From positions 1-55,581 of the forward strand of contig WHTW01000037.1 in NCBI GenBank assembly GCA_009377525.1: DNA of 55,581 bases, read 5' to 3'. Positions 1 through 8,478 of the stretch are shown piece by piece (position 1 is the stretch's first letter; the number at the start of each line of letters is the position of its first letter). This DNA comes from Rhodospirillales bacterium. Lineage in GTDB: Bacteria; Pseudomonadota; Alphaproteobacteria; Reyranellales; Reyranellaceae. The notes beneath the pieces are model-generated. The model saw only the letters and a list, made by a program, of their open reading frames with translations. It was not told the DNA's origin and searched no databases. Made by a program: the position numbers and the translations under genes.

Positions 1-152
1 GCTTGGCGGGCATCGGCCGGCCTGCCGGAAATTGGCCGAAAATGCAGAAATTCACGAGCGAGACGACGGCAGTGCATGCACCCATCCGGCAAAGCCGAGA
101 GGCGGCGGCGCGCGCCGGCGCAAGCGGCACCCCAGCCGGTGGCCGGACGCCT

Positions 153-356
153 GAGCTGCTCAAGCTCGACGTGCAGGGCTACGAGGTGTGGGTCCTCAAG
201 GGGGCCGAGGAATCGCTGCCCGGCATTCGCGTGATCCTCGCCGAGGTCAACCTGCTCGACCTGCACAAGGGCGTCCCGCTGCTTCACGAGACGACAGGCT
301 GGCTGTTCCAGCGCGGATACGTCGCCTACGGCATCTGTGGACTGAAGAGAGCCTAA
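153..356 (+). pseudogene. FkbM-type methyltransferase remnant
   Basis: About 67 codons match the C-terminal half of FkbM-family SAM methyltransferases: LLKLDVQGYE, then VLKGAEE, then an ILAEV strand and the L-x-x-RGY-x-x-YGICGL ending. The DVQG(Y/H)E motif is a family hallmark. Upstream of about position 150 the frame stays open but the protein no longer looks like FkbM. The frame stops straight after GLKRA, whereas the family normally continues for about 30-40 residues. The piece is therefore broken at both ends and lacks the SAM-binding glycine motif. FkbM enzymes often O-methylate sugars in glycan clusters, which fits the neighbouring glycosyltransferases. It is the only plus-strand piece in this part of the cluster. 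Bases 1-150 hold nothing else I can support. Confidence 0.6.
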
Positions 357-367
357 GGACCCTCTAT

Positions 368-1354
368 CTACGCATACTTGCCGGCCAGCTTGAGGTACGC
401 GCGCGCGCGGTCTTCCAGGCCCAGCCTCTGCAGGATCATGTCGCGGGGAGCGAATGTGCCGGCTTCGACGCCCTGCCAGAAAGCCTCGAAGGCGGCGTCC
501 AGGCCACGCGCATCGGAGAATTTGACGCCGCAGCGCTCATCCCAGTACGGCATCGACGAAACCGGCTCGAACTGCACCTGGTGCGGCGTGTATTTCGGAT
601 CCTGCCATTGCCCGCCCTCGTCCCAGACGAACAGCGGCACACCCGATGCCAACATCTGTTGGGCGGCGATGCCCTGGGTCTCGTGCCGGCTGAGGTAGAC
701 CATCGAGCGGACGTGACGGCTCAGGTCGAGCAGTTCCTCCTCCCGGTAGCTGCCATAGCGCAGCACCTTGACGTTCAGTCGGCGTCGCCGCAGCTCGGCG
801 AGCAGCGGCTCCAGCAGCGTCCGCTCGTGGCGTTCGCGCTGCCAGAAGATCTTGTCGTAGATCAGCACGTCGACAGTCCGCGACGAGGCCGGATCCGGTT
901 TCCAGCGTTCGGTGTCGATGCCGACCGGCCACACCGACACCCGTCCGGGCCAGACCTCGGCGAACATGTCCCTCACCCAGTCGCTCGGCACCAGGACCTG
1001 CCGGATCGGCCGGCGCTTGGGCAGCTCGGGATCGTCGTTGGGGTGGCTGTAGATCGAGGTGCCGAACAGGATCGGCGTCTCCGGCGGGATCTTGGCCAGC
1101 ACCTGCGGCTTGCCGACGACGCAGGCAAGCTCGGTCGGATTTTTCCTGATGTGCCGGTAGTCGTTGACGCGATAGATGGCGCCCAGTCGATCGAGGCCGG
1201 CCCGCAGATTGAGAAAGACCCGCATCGCCCCGCCCGGTTGATCCGGTCCGCGCACCAGCTGCCTGATCAGCCGTCGCGGATGGCGATCGAAGGGAATCCA
1301 GCGGTCGGGGTCAGGTTCCTCGTAGAACAGGTTCAATGGGTGGTCCGGGCTCAT
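368..1354 (-). CDS. glycosyltransferase (GT-B like)
   Basis: A 328-residue protein with the layout of a family 1/4-type GT-B glycosyltransferase. It has an N-terminal half with VPSDWVRDMF and a hinge WPVGIDTERWKP, the usual acceptor/linker turn. The C-terminal half contains SRHETQGIAAQQMLASGVP, which corresponds to the donor nucleotide-sugar EX7E region. It probably adds one sugar to the polysaccharide repeat at the cytoplasmic face of the membrane; donor and acceptor cannot be read from sequence. It is the last gene of the minus-strand polysaccharide cluster, separated from the upstream polymerase gene by about 160 bp that carry a double palindrome. No signal peptide or membrane segment is visible. 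The family assignment is solid; the linkage is unknown. Confidence 0.75.
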   Translation of the reverse strand: MSPDHPLNLFYEEPDPDRWIPFDRHPRRLIRQLVRGPDQPGGAMRVFLNLRAGLDRLGAIYRVNDYRHIRKNPTELACVVGKPQVLAKIPPETPILFGTSIYSHPNDDPELPKRRPIRQVLVPSDWVRDMFAEVWPGRVSVWPVGIDTERWKPDPASSRTVDVLIYDKIFWQRERHERTLLEPLLAELRRRRLNVKVLRYGSYREEELLDLSRHVRSMVYLSRHETQGIAAQQMLASGVPLFVWDEGGQWQDPKYTPHQVQFEPVSSMPYWDERCGVKFSDARGLDAAFEAFWQGVEAGTFAPRDMILQRLGLEDRARAYLKLAGKYA

Positions 1355-1380
1355 CGGCGCGGGCGATCCCTCTCCGGCCT

Positions 1381-1505
1381 AAAGCACAATCCGTCCGGCT
1401 GGAATCAGCCAGACAGATTGTGCCCTGTGGAACCAGCATCGCCTGTGGGCGCGAATCCGATCAGATGGAACCGCGCGCGGTTCCATCTGATCGGATTCCG
1501 CTCTA
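1381..1505. repeat. double-palindrome intergenic element, copy A
   Basis: Two palindromes lie in tandem. The first has arms 1385-1400 and 1407-1422 (14 of 16 paired, two mismatches). The second is a perfect 44-bp palindrome at 1454-1497 built around GATGGAACCGCG/CGCGGTTCCATC. The same two-part architecture recurs at 38301-38430, and its first half alone at 38557-38594. It sits between two co-directional minus-strand genes, so it would form strong hairpins in the polycistronic RNA and could act as a processing or attenuation site. It resembles REP-type elements in form. The function is inferred only. Confidence 0.75.
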
Positions 1506-1515
1506 ACCTCGCACG

Positions 1516-2994
1516 TCATGAAAGCTGCGGCTGTTGGAGCCCTGAGCGGGCCTTGAGCCAGTTCAGCGCCGTCGGGAAGACGAAGCGCGCCAGCAGCGTG
1601 TAGACAAGGAAGAACATGACCGCGGCGCCCACGATCTTGGGCAGCGACATCTCCACACCGTTCTGCCCGACGCCGACGATGAATGCCAACACGACTCCCT
1701 CCTTGAGGAGCCATGGCTGATTGAAGGCCATGAAGTACCGAATGATCAGCGCATACATGAGGGCCAGCACGAAGACGCCGCCGAGCATGTTGGGGAAGCC
1801 CAGGTCGACGAAATTCTCCGCCATGTAGCCGACGCTGATCGAGGTGCCCCACCTCAACTGTTCCGAGGCATCGCCGCGGGCTAGGCGGATATAGACCTCG
1901 GTATCGGACAGCGCCGCCTTGCCCGGAAACAGGAAGCGCGGCTTGAGGACGTGCTCGACCGCATCGTTCCATTGGCGCATGAAGACCGGCTCGGGCGCAC
2001 TCTCCTGGACTCCGATCACCGAGCCGAAGATGTCGGTATAGGCCAGCCGGGCCAGCAAGGCATACGATGCCAGCGACCAGTCGATGTCGCCGGACGCGGC
2101 AATGCGGCTGCCGAGGTAACCGAAGCGTTCGTCGAGCGCCGCCGTGACGTTCTGCGAGTCGGAGGATTTGGTCGCGAACTCGCGGTACTCCGCCTTCACC
2201 GACGTCCAGAACAGCGCGAGATACATCAGGAAGGCCACGCCGACCAGGCCGACGGCCACCGTCGTGCCCTTCATCTTCACCCGCGCCGCAAGGGCGGCCA
2301 GCGCGATGTAGATGAACACTCCCTTGAAGTCCGACAACAGGCCGGAGAATCCCATCACGAGTTCAAGTCCGGCCGCTGCCCACAAGAGGTTCTGCCCTCG
2401 TCCGGTCGTCAGGACGGTGCCAAACAGCAGGAAGAGCAGGACGACCTTGAGGCGGCTGAAGGCATCGAGCGGTTGGTCGAGCGCCGGAACGACGGAGGCG
2501 GCGAACCGACAACCGACCGCGATGAACAGGAAGGCGATGTACATCGTGAAGATGTCGAGCGGCCGCCAGTCGTAGTGCGCCGTTCGCTCCTGCAGCGTCG
2601 GCAATTTGGGGCTGGCCAGCACGAAGCGGAACGCGAGTGCCATGGTGACAAGGCTGGCGAGCATGTACCAGTAGGCGCGCGCGACATTGGGTCCGTAAAG
2701 TCCATTGCCCAGCGATTCGCCGTCGACCATCGATTGAAGGACGCGGGCGAAGATCTGCAGCCACTGCCAGAGGAACAGGTAGGCGACAGCCACCGGTATG
2801 CCGGGCCGAACGATGAGCTGCAGGATCACCCAAGGGACGACGGCGCCGACGGCGAAGGCCATCGGATCCTGGGCGAACGGCGCGATGAACAGCAGTCCGA
2901 CTGCAATGTAGAAGAACGCGCGCTTCAGCGAATTGAGGTCGAAGGTCGGCGCGGGCGCCGACGCCACCTGGCGGGGCATGTAACGGGAATTCAT
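1516..2994 (-). CDS. polytopic O-antigen/exopolysaccharide polymerase-like protein
   Basis: About 492 residues with many hydrophobic segments: AFFYIAVGLLFIAPF near residue 25, VVPWVILQLIV, VAVAYLFLWQW, a central WAAAGLELVMGFSGLLSDF, and a C-terminal FIVGVGQNGVEMSLPKIVGAAVMFFLVYTLL split by a short loop. Hydrophilic loops of 60-100 residues lie between them. This is the pattern of Wzy/Wzx-like or O-antigen polymerase membrane proteins, which diverge too much to assign by eye. I chose the start at MNSRYMPRQ because the longer frame would run into the preceding gene, whereas this start leaves a 40-bp gap. It sits within the glycosyltransferase operon, so a role in chain polymerisation or ligation is inferred. 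A second, unrelated polytopic protein at 15068-16579 could share or divide that role. Confidence 0.6.
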   Translation of the reverse strand: MNSRYMPRQVASAPAPTFDLNSLKRAFFYIAVGLLFIAPFAQDPMAFAVGAVVPWVILQLIVRPGIPVAVAYLFLWQWLQIFARVLQSMVDGESLGNGLYGPNVARAYWYMLASLVTMALAFRFVLASPKLPTLQERTAHYDWRPLDIFTMYIAFLFIAVGCRFAASVVPALDQPLDAFSRLKVVLLFLLFGTVLTTGRGQNLLWAAAGLELVMGFSGLLSDFKGVFIYIALAALAARVKMKGTTVAVGLVGVAFLMYLALFWTSVKAEYREFATKSSDSQNVTAALDERFGYLGSRIAASGDIDWSLASYALLARLAYTDIFGSVIGVQESAPEPVFMRQWNDAVEHVLKPRFLFPGKAALSDTEVYIRLARGDASEQLRWGTSISVGYMAENFVDLGFPNMLGGVFVLALMYALIIRYFMAFNQPWLLKEGVVLAFIVGVGQNGVEMSLPKIVGAAVMFFLVYTLLARFVFPTALNWLKARSGLQQPQLS

Positions 2995-3034
2995 TGTGAC
3001 GATTGCGAATCGAGTTGCGTCAACCAAGGCCGTG

Positions 3035-4180
3035 TCATTGTAGCCGAGCGCCTGTAGCAAGAGTAGTCGTCGCATCGACGACGGCCGCCGCGGCTCGCGC
3101 GGGTGAGTACAGCGCCATCTTGGCCGCAAGGTGGCGACGCGTGAGTTCAGCGTCGAACGACACGACGTTCTCGATGGCCGAAGCGAGTGCCGCGACGTCG
3201 CCCAACGGAAATGTCGCGCCGGTCCGACCGGGCTCGATCAGGTCCGGTCCGCAGCCGACGGCATCGGACACAATTGCAGGAATTCCGCATGCCATCGCCT
3301 CGTTGACGACCAGTCCCCAGGTCTCCTGGCCGTCCGATGGCAGGACCAGCACGTCGGCGGAAGCGTATACGGCAGGCAACTCACTTTGATTCACGAAGCC
3401 CATGAAATCAGCATGAACTGCCGACGCCGCTGCAATTTTGCGAAGCCTGGACTCCAGCTCACCCGCGCCCGCGAATGCAATTCGTACGGGCTTGTCGCGC
3501 AGCCGTGCGACAGCGTGCAGCAGGTCGGCTGGATGCTTGCGGCCGATCAGCTTGCCGACGAACAGCACGTGACGGCGGCCTTGCGGGCGGTGGATGCCGC
3601 CGCTCGCGGCGGCGAAGGCGTCGTTGTCGACGCAGTGCGGCGAGAAGAACAGGCGCTGCGCCGGGACGCCGTAGTGCAGCAGATACTCACGGTTCCTCTG
3701 CCCGACGTAGAGGAAGCCGTCGAAGCGGCGAAGCAGATGAGAAAAGGCCAGGGCCTTGGCGATGCGGACCGCGCTGTTGCGCTGGCTGCCGAGCTGCGAA
3801 TCGCCGCGCGCCAGCACCGGCACGCCGAGGCGCCGGCACGCCCGGGCCGCCTGCCAGTAGGAACGCAGCGCCCAGCCCGCCACGACGAAGCCGTCGAACC
3901 TGCTGCGCGCGATCTCGTCGGCGATGCCCGGCGTGTCGCAACCGGCGAAGCGGTCGGTCGACGGCTGGCGCGCGACATTGACGAGAAAGCGGCTGTCGTA
4001 GCCCGACAGCAGATCGACGTCCCAGTCGAAGGCCACGCCGAAGCCAGCGCGTGCCTGCTGCTCCGGCGTCTGCCGATGGGCGAAGTACACCGTGAGATCG
4101 CAGCGCCTGGCAAGCTCGCGGAAGATCGGCGCGTAGTACTGGATCGGATGGCTGACCAGGAAGCCGATGCGCTTGGCCAT
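3035..4180 (-). CDS. glycosyltransferase family 4 protein
   Basis: A 381-residue GT4-type GT-B enzyme. The N-terminus IGFLVSHPIQYYAPIFREL is typical of this group. The linker FSPHCVDNDAF is followed by VLFVGKLIGRKHPADLLHAV, the start of the C-terminal Rossmann domain. The donor site appears as LPSDGQETWGLVVNEAMACGIP, containing the E-x7-E motif. It would transfer a sugar from an activated donor onto the lipid-linked glycan. The start MAKRIGF directly follows the upstream gene's stop (one base apart); the longer frame would overlap that gene. Part of the minus-strand glycan operon. Confidence 0.85.
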   Translation of the reverse strand: MAKRIGFLVSHPIQYYAPIFRELARRCDLTVYFAHRQTPEQQARAGFGVAFDWDVDLLSGYDSRFLVNVARQPSTDRFAGCDTPGIADEIARSRFDGFVVAGWALRSYWQAARACRRLGVPVLARGDSQLGSQRNSAVRIAKALAFSHLLRRFDGFLYVGQRNREYLLHYGVPAQRLFFSPHCVDNDAFAAASGGIHRPQGRRHVLFVGKLIGRKHPADLLHAVARLRDKPVRIAFAGAGELESRLRKIAAASAVHADFMGFVNQSELPAVYASADVLVLPSDGQETWGLVVNEAMACGIPAIVSDAVGCGPDLIEPGRTGATFPLGDVAALASAIENVVSFDAELTRRHLAAKMALYSPARAAAAVVDATTTLATGARLQ

Positions 4181-4181
4181 G

Positions 4182-5477
4182 TCAGCCCCGCCCCGCCGCT
4201 GCCCGCTCGCAGGCAAGGTCGAGCGCGGCGGCAAGCGCGCGCGTCGAGCTGCGGGCCGAATAGGCGTCGAACGCCGTGCGGTCGACGGCGTCGGCGTCGT
4301 GGCTCGTGTCGGCCATGAACGACTGCAGCGCGGCGGCCACCTCGCCTGCGCCGGGCATCGCCACCTCGGTCAGGGTGACGACGCTGCCCGCGCGCATCGA
4401 GTGGATCATGTCCACCGCGGTGCTGTCCCTGTGCAGCATGGCGAAGACCGGGCGGCTCGACAGCATGGCCTGGAACACCTTCGAGGGCGTGTAGTGCGCC
4501 TCGGTCGAGCCCAGCACCAGGACGGCATCGCTCCGGGTCAAGTGGTTGAGGGCGTCGACATAGCCGATGCGCTGCGGATGCTCGTCGACCATGTCGTCGA
4601 CCCCCATGCGCTGCGCCCGCGGCCGGACCTGGTGACCCTGCGGATCGTCGGGCGAGCTGCCGGTGCCGACGAAATGAACTTTTAGCCGGCCGACGGCGTC
4701 GGGCGATCGCGCCTTCAGCTCGCTGAGGCCGGCCAGGAAGCAATCGAGTACCGCAATACCCGCCGGCAAGAGCGCGCCGGCATAGATCATGTGGAAGCGG
4801 CCGTCGCCGGATTGGAACAGGAACGGCGGGCGATCGAGCTCGCGCACGAGCTTGTAATCTTCCGGCGCGATGCCCATCGGCATGTAGGCGATCACGGCAT
4901 GCTCGGCGACCTCGGGATTGCGCTCGAGCATGCCCGCCACGTAGCCCGGCGCCACGCCCGTGATCAGGCGCGCACCGCGCACCGACCACGGCTCGAGGAT
5001 CGATGACAGGTGGTAGGAGCCCCAGGCGCGGCTCAGCGGTACGTCGACGCCGGGCCAGCGGTTCACCCACGGATCCTGATAGTCGATGCCGAACGGCACG
5101 CCGTGCCGGCGATGGACCAGCCGTCCGACCGGCGCCAGGAAGTTCGACGGGATGGTCACCAGCACGAAGTCGATCTCGGCCCTGGCCGCTAGGTCGGCGA
5201 GCACGCGATAGCATCCCCAGAGGGCGCGCACGCCGATGTCGCCGACCAGGCGGATCGGGCGGGCCGGCAGCGTCAGTGCATGGATCACCCGCAGGCCGGG
5301 CGCCACCAGTCGCTCAAGGTCGGGATCGGGCCGCTCCTCGTAGCGCGCGGGATCGCCCGTGACGATGATCGGCTCCCAGCCGAACTCCGGCAGGTAGCGC
5401 GACCACAGCCGCGCGCGGTGCGCGCCCACGAGGTTGCTGGGCGCGAAATGGCCGCTCACCAGGGCGACCCGCTTCAT
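4182..5477 (-). CDS. glycosyltransferase, GT4-like
   Basis: A 431-residue soluble protein opening with VALVSGHFAPSNLVGAHRARLW, the N-terminal nucleotide-fold start seen in GT4-like proteins. A central FHMIYAGALLP begins the second domain. SDAVLVLGSTEAHYTPSKVFQAMLSSRPVFAM corresponds to the donor-binding region, with the usual EX7E motif altered around the SKVFQ segment. It starts four bases inside the end of the upstream glycosyltransferase gene (ATGA-type overlap), so the two are translationally coupled. Probable role: one linkage step in the surface polysaccharide. No specific sugar can be named. Confidence 0.75.
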   Translation of the reverse strand: MKRVALVSGHFAPSNLVGAHRARLWSRYLPEFGWEPIIVTGDPARYEERPDPDLERLVAPGLRVIHALTLPARPIRLVGDIGVRALWGCYRVLADLAARAEIDFVLVTIPSNFLAPVGRLVHRRHGVPFGIDYQDPWVNRWPGVDVPLSRAWGSYHLSSILEPWSVRGARLITGVAPGYVAGMLERNPEVAEHAVIAYMPMGIAPEDYKLVRELDRPPFLFQSGDGRFHMIYAGALLPAGIAVLDCFLAGLSELKARSPDAVGRLKVHFVGTGSSPDDPQGHQVRPRAQRMGVDDMVDEHPQRIGYVDALNHLTRSDAVLVLGSTEAHYTPSKVFQAMLSSRPVFAMLHRDSTAVDMIHSMRAGSVVTLTEVAMPGAGEVAAALQSFMADTSHDADAVDRTAFDAYSARSSTRALAAALDLACERAAAGRG

Positions 5478-6523
5478 CGTCGCGCCGCCAGCGCCGCTCG
5501 CGCCCGCTCATAGAGATCGTAGTAGCGCTGCACCACGACCTCGGGCGCGTATTCCTGCTCGGCGCGGCGCCGGCAGCCGGCGCGATCGATGCCAGCGACC
5601 TTGCCCACCGCGTCGCAACCCTCCTCGATCGACTTGATCAGGAATCCGTTGACGCCCTGGCGCACGATCTCCGGCAGCGAGCCGCGCGGACAGGAGATCA
5701 CCGGCGTGCCGCAGGCCAGCGCCTCGGCGAAGACGATACCGAACGGCTCGTCCCACTGGATGGGCACGACCATGGCGCGCGCCTCGCCCAGCACCTTGTT
5801 CTTCTGCACATCGTCGACCGGGCCGGCATACTCGATGCCGTCACGGCCGATCCACGGTTCGATCTCGGTCCGCCAGTAGTCGCCCTCGGCGCCGGACTCG
5901 GCATGGTTGCCGGCAATCACCAGCCGATGGCCGGTACGGCGCGCGATCTCGATCGCCCAATGCGCTCCCTTGATGCTCTCGACACGGCTCAGGAAGCAGA
6001 GCGGCGCATCGGGCGCGACGGCGGGACTGAACTTCAGCGCGTCGATCTCGAAGAAGTTGGGAATGCCCTGCCAGTCGCCGCCGGCGCGCCGGCCGCAGGC
6101 GGCGATGTAGTCGCTGCAGCCGGTGAAGCGCAGCACGTCCGGTGCGGCGAACTTGACCGCCAGGCCGACGGTGCGCAGCGTCGGATCGCGCTGGAAGGTC
6201 ATGACGATCGGGATCGAGCCGCGCAGCAACGGCGCCAGGTAGGCGAGCCGCGAGAAGCTGTGGATCACGTCCGGCCTGAAGGTGCGCACGGCCTTCCACA
6301 GCGCCCAGGTGTTGGCGAGCGTATCGGCGCGCGACAGCGAGCTGGCGCCCGGCCAGCCGTAAAAGGCGTCGGCTTCAGATTGCGAGCCGGGCTTGGCGAC
6401 CAGGCAGACCTGGTGGCCTCGCGCCCGCAGATGGCGCACCAGCCCGTCGACGATGCGTTCAATGCCGCCATAGAGCCTGGGCGGCACCTCGATCTCGGGG
6501 TCGGCGGTGATCAGGATGCGCAT
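5474..6523 (-). CDS. glycosyltransferase family 4 protein
   Basis: A 349-residue GT4 enzyme. MRILITADPEIEVPPRLYGGIERIV is the classic GT4 start with a (Y)GGIER donor/acceptor loop. LCFLSRVESIKGAHWAIEIA marks the beginning of the C-terminal domain, and WDEPFGIVFAEALACGTPVI contains the EPFG(I/L) and E-x7-E donor motif. I chose MRILITA as start because it overlaps the upstream methyltransferase stop by one base; the extended upstream frame is the shadow of that gene. It acts in the cytoplasm in glycan repeat assembly. Confidence 0.85.
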   Translation of the reverse strand: MRILITADPEIEVPPRLYGGIERIVDGLVRHLRARGHQVCLVAKPGSQSEADAFYGWPGASSLSRADTLANTWALWKAVRTFRPDVIHSFSRLAYLAPLLRGSIPIVMTFQRDPTLRTVGLAVKFAAPDVLRFTGCSDYIAACGRRAGGDWQGIPNFFEIDALKFSPAVAPDAPLCFLSRVESIKGAHWAIEIARRTGHRLVIAGNHAESGAEGDYWRTEIEPWIGRDGIEYAGPVDDVQKNKVLGEARAMVVPIQWDEPFGIVFAEALACGTPVISCPRGSLPEIVRQGVNGFLIKSIEEGCDAVGKVAGIDRAGCRRRAEQEYAPEVVVQRYYDLYERARAALAARR

Positions 6524-7245
6524 CAGCGCCGCGCTTCCATGAACAGCGAATAAGGTCGGTGCGGCTCGCGGTCGATCGGTCCATCCGGAAAACGGCCCTC
6601 GCGCCAGCCGACCTGTGCCACGTCGGCGAAGCCCGCCTGCTCGAGGGTACGCCGCAGGTATTCGGCATCGAAGCCGCCGTAATGCTCGCCGTCCTGCACG
6701 AAGACGTGGTTCAGCGCCTCCATCTTGGTGGCGAAGGCCGCTTGCGGCAGCTCGCCGCCGCAGCCGATCTCGTTCAGCATCGTCCAGTCGTCGGCCAGGT
6801 AGGCTTCGACGTACTTGCGCATGTCCGGGACGATGATGCGCAGTGCGCCGCCGGGCTCCAGGCAGCGCCGGCATTCGGCGAGGAAGCGCGGCCGCTCGGT
6901 CGTGGGCTCGAGATGCTCGAAGTAGTGCTCGACATGGATGCCGCGCGCCGCGCCGTCACCGAGCGGCAGGCCGCGCCGGCAATCGACGCGCATCGTTACG
7001 CCGGGCGCGGGGAAGAGATCGAGATTGACCCAGCCTTCCTGGCCGAACGGTCCGCACCCGACATTGACCAGCACGCCAGTCCGCCGCCGCAGCGCGCGCT
7101 GTTGGGCGATGCGGCCGGGAAGGATGCGGTTCAGCAAGCACACCATCATGGCGTTCAGCTCGACGCGAAGCGTTCGGAACACCCACGGATTGACCGGCAG
7201 ACGCGGGACCAGCCAGGCGCCCAGGCGCTGCTTCAGCGTCGTCAT
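6523..7245 (-). CDS. class I SAM-dependent methyltransferase
   Basis: A 240-residue protein with the SAM-binding motif VNVGCGPFGQEGWVNLD, the acidic post-motif region, HVEHYFEHLEP, and LEPGGALRIIVPD typical of Methyltransf_11/Bin3-like enzymes in glycan clusters. It probably methylates a sugar or a chain end. In Wzm/Wzt systems terminal methylation can cap and measure O-antigen length, and this gene lies close to wzm/wzt, but that role is inference. The start MTTLKQR overlaps the stop of the upstream gene by four bases (ATGA); the longer open frame upstream is the shadow of that gene. Confidence 0.8.
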   Translation of the reverse strand: MTTLKQRLGAWLVPRLPVNPWVFRTLRVELNAMMVCLLNRILPGRIAQQRALRRRTGVLVNVGCGPFGQEGWVNLDLFPAPGVTMRVDCRRGLPLGDGAARGIHVEHYFEHLEPTTERPRFLAECRRCLEPGGALRIIVPDMRKYVEAYLADDWTMLNEIGCGGELPQAAFATKMEALNHVFVQDGEHYGGFDAEYLRRTLEQAGFADVAQVGWREGRFPDGPIDREPHRPYSLFMEARR

Positions 7246-8468
7246 GGCGAGACCTGCCGGGACGCGAAGGCCCGCTCCACGGAGCCAAGCAGTGCCGCCT
7301 TCTCGACATCCCAGTTGTAGCGCTCGCGGCCAAGACGCCAGGCGCTCGCCGACGCCTCGGTACGCGCAGACGGCGAACCCGCCAAGTCGTCGAGCGTTGC
7401 CGCCATGGCCGCAGGATCGGCGAGCGAGACCAGGCGCGCGGCGGCGCCCAGCTCGGGCGCCAGCGCGCGCTGGGCCGGGGTATCGCTCAGCAGCACCGGC
7501 GCGCCGGCCAGCAGATAGGTGAAGATCTTGTTGGTGAGGCAAAGCCGGCGGTTCTCGCTCACGTCGGTCTCGAGCGACAGGCCGATGTCGTAGGACGCGG
7601 CCAGCCTCACCATCTCGTCGGGGGGCGCCATGGGCAGCAGGTTGACTCGGTCGGTTATGCCGAGCCCACGCGCCAACTCGATCAGCCGCTCGCCGTGTCC
7701 CCACCGGTTGCCGCCGCGGATATCGAGGGTGACGCGTGCCCTGGTGCGCGCCATCGCCTGGATGAACGATTGCAGGCCGCGATCGAGGCCGATGGTCTGG
7801 GAGAACCAATAGGCCTTGAGGGTGTCCTGCACCGCCGCAGGGTGCGGCTGCGCCGGCGCCATCGCCAGCGGAAAGACGTTCAGCACCGTGGCCGGCCGGA
7901 CGCGGCACTGCCGGACATAGGCCTCGGCGATCAGCGGCGCGGCGGCGGTGACATGCCGGCACGCGGGCAGAAGCGCGCCTTCGATGGTGCGCACCATGCT
8001 CCTGTCGAACGGCGTACCTTCGCCGGCATGATAATCCTCGGCATCGAAGCCCAGCATCGCGCCGTGACGGTGCGCGGCGGCAGCCGCGGCCGAGAGCCCG
8101 GCGACATAGTGCGCGATGTAGAGATCGGCCGGTACCTCACTCGCCGCTCGGCGCAGCGCCGCCACCGGCCCGCCGTAGGCCGACGCCGCGAGGGCAACCG
8201 GCGCATGCATGCCGAGGCCCGTCGCAAGCCTGGCCAGGCCCCTCGCCGCCTGACCGACCTGCCTCTCGCCCGCCGGACGCGCCACGCGAACGACCTGCCA
8301 TGGCGCGCGGGCGGCGATCTCGTCGTCGAACGGGCGCAACGCTTCGGTGTAGTCGCAGACCACCGCCGTGGCGGCATAGCCCGCCTCGTGCAGGGCGTCG
8401 GCTTCCTTCAGCACGCGCGGGTTGGACGCCAGGTTGCCCGGGCTCACGATGCAGACGGCGCCCAGCAT
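7242..8468 (-). CDS. glycosyltransferase, GT4-like
   Basis: A 408-residue GT-B protein. IVSPGNLASNPRVLKEADAL is a frequent N-terminal signature of exopolysaccharide GT4-like enzymes. DLYIAHYVAGLSAAAAAA and GFDAEDYHAGE follow in the acceptor domain. AYWFSQTIGLDRGLQSFIQAM begins the donor domain, and ASYDIGLSLETDVSENRRLCLTNKIF holds the donor-contact region. It lies ten bases downstream of wzt and overlaps the following methyltransferase gene by four bases, so it belongs to the same transcript. Sugar specificity is unknown. Confidence 0.75.
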   Translation of the reverse strand: MLGAVCIVSPGNLASNPRVLKEADALHEAGYAATAVVCDYTEALRPFDDEIAARAPWQVVRVARPAGERQVGQAARGLARLATGLGMHAPVALAASAYGGPVAALRRAASEVPADLYIAHYVAGLSAAAAAAHRHGAMLGFDAEDYHAGEGTPFDRSMVRTIEGALLPACRHVTAAAPLIAEAYVRQCRVRPATVLNVFPLAMAPAQPHPAAVQDTLKAYWFSQTIGLDRGLQSFIQAMARTRARVTLDIRGGNRWGHGERLIELARGLGITDRVNLLPMAPPDEMVRLAASYDIGLSLETDVSENRRLCLTNKIFTYLLAGAPVLLSDTPAQRALAPELGAAARLVSLADPAAMAATLDDLAGSPSARTEASASAWRLGRERYNWDVEKAALLGSVERAFASRQVSP

Positions 8469-8478
8469 CGGCCGCCGA

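Noticed and set aside
2995..3129. N-terminal extension of the polytopic protein
   Set aside because: It would overlap the preceding glycosyltransferase gene, is Arg/Pro-rich and is antisense-shadow-like; MNSRYMPRQ gives a clean start.
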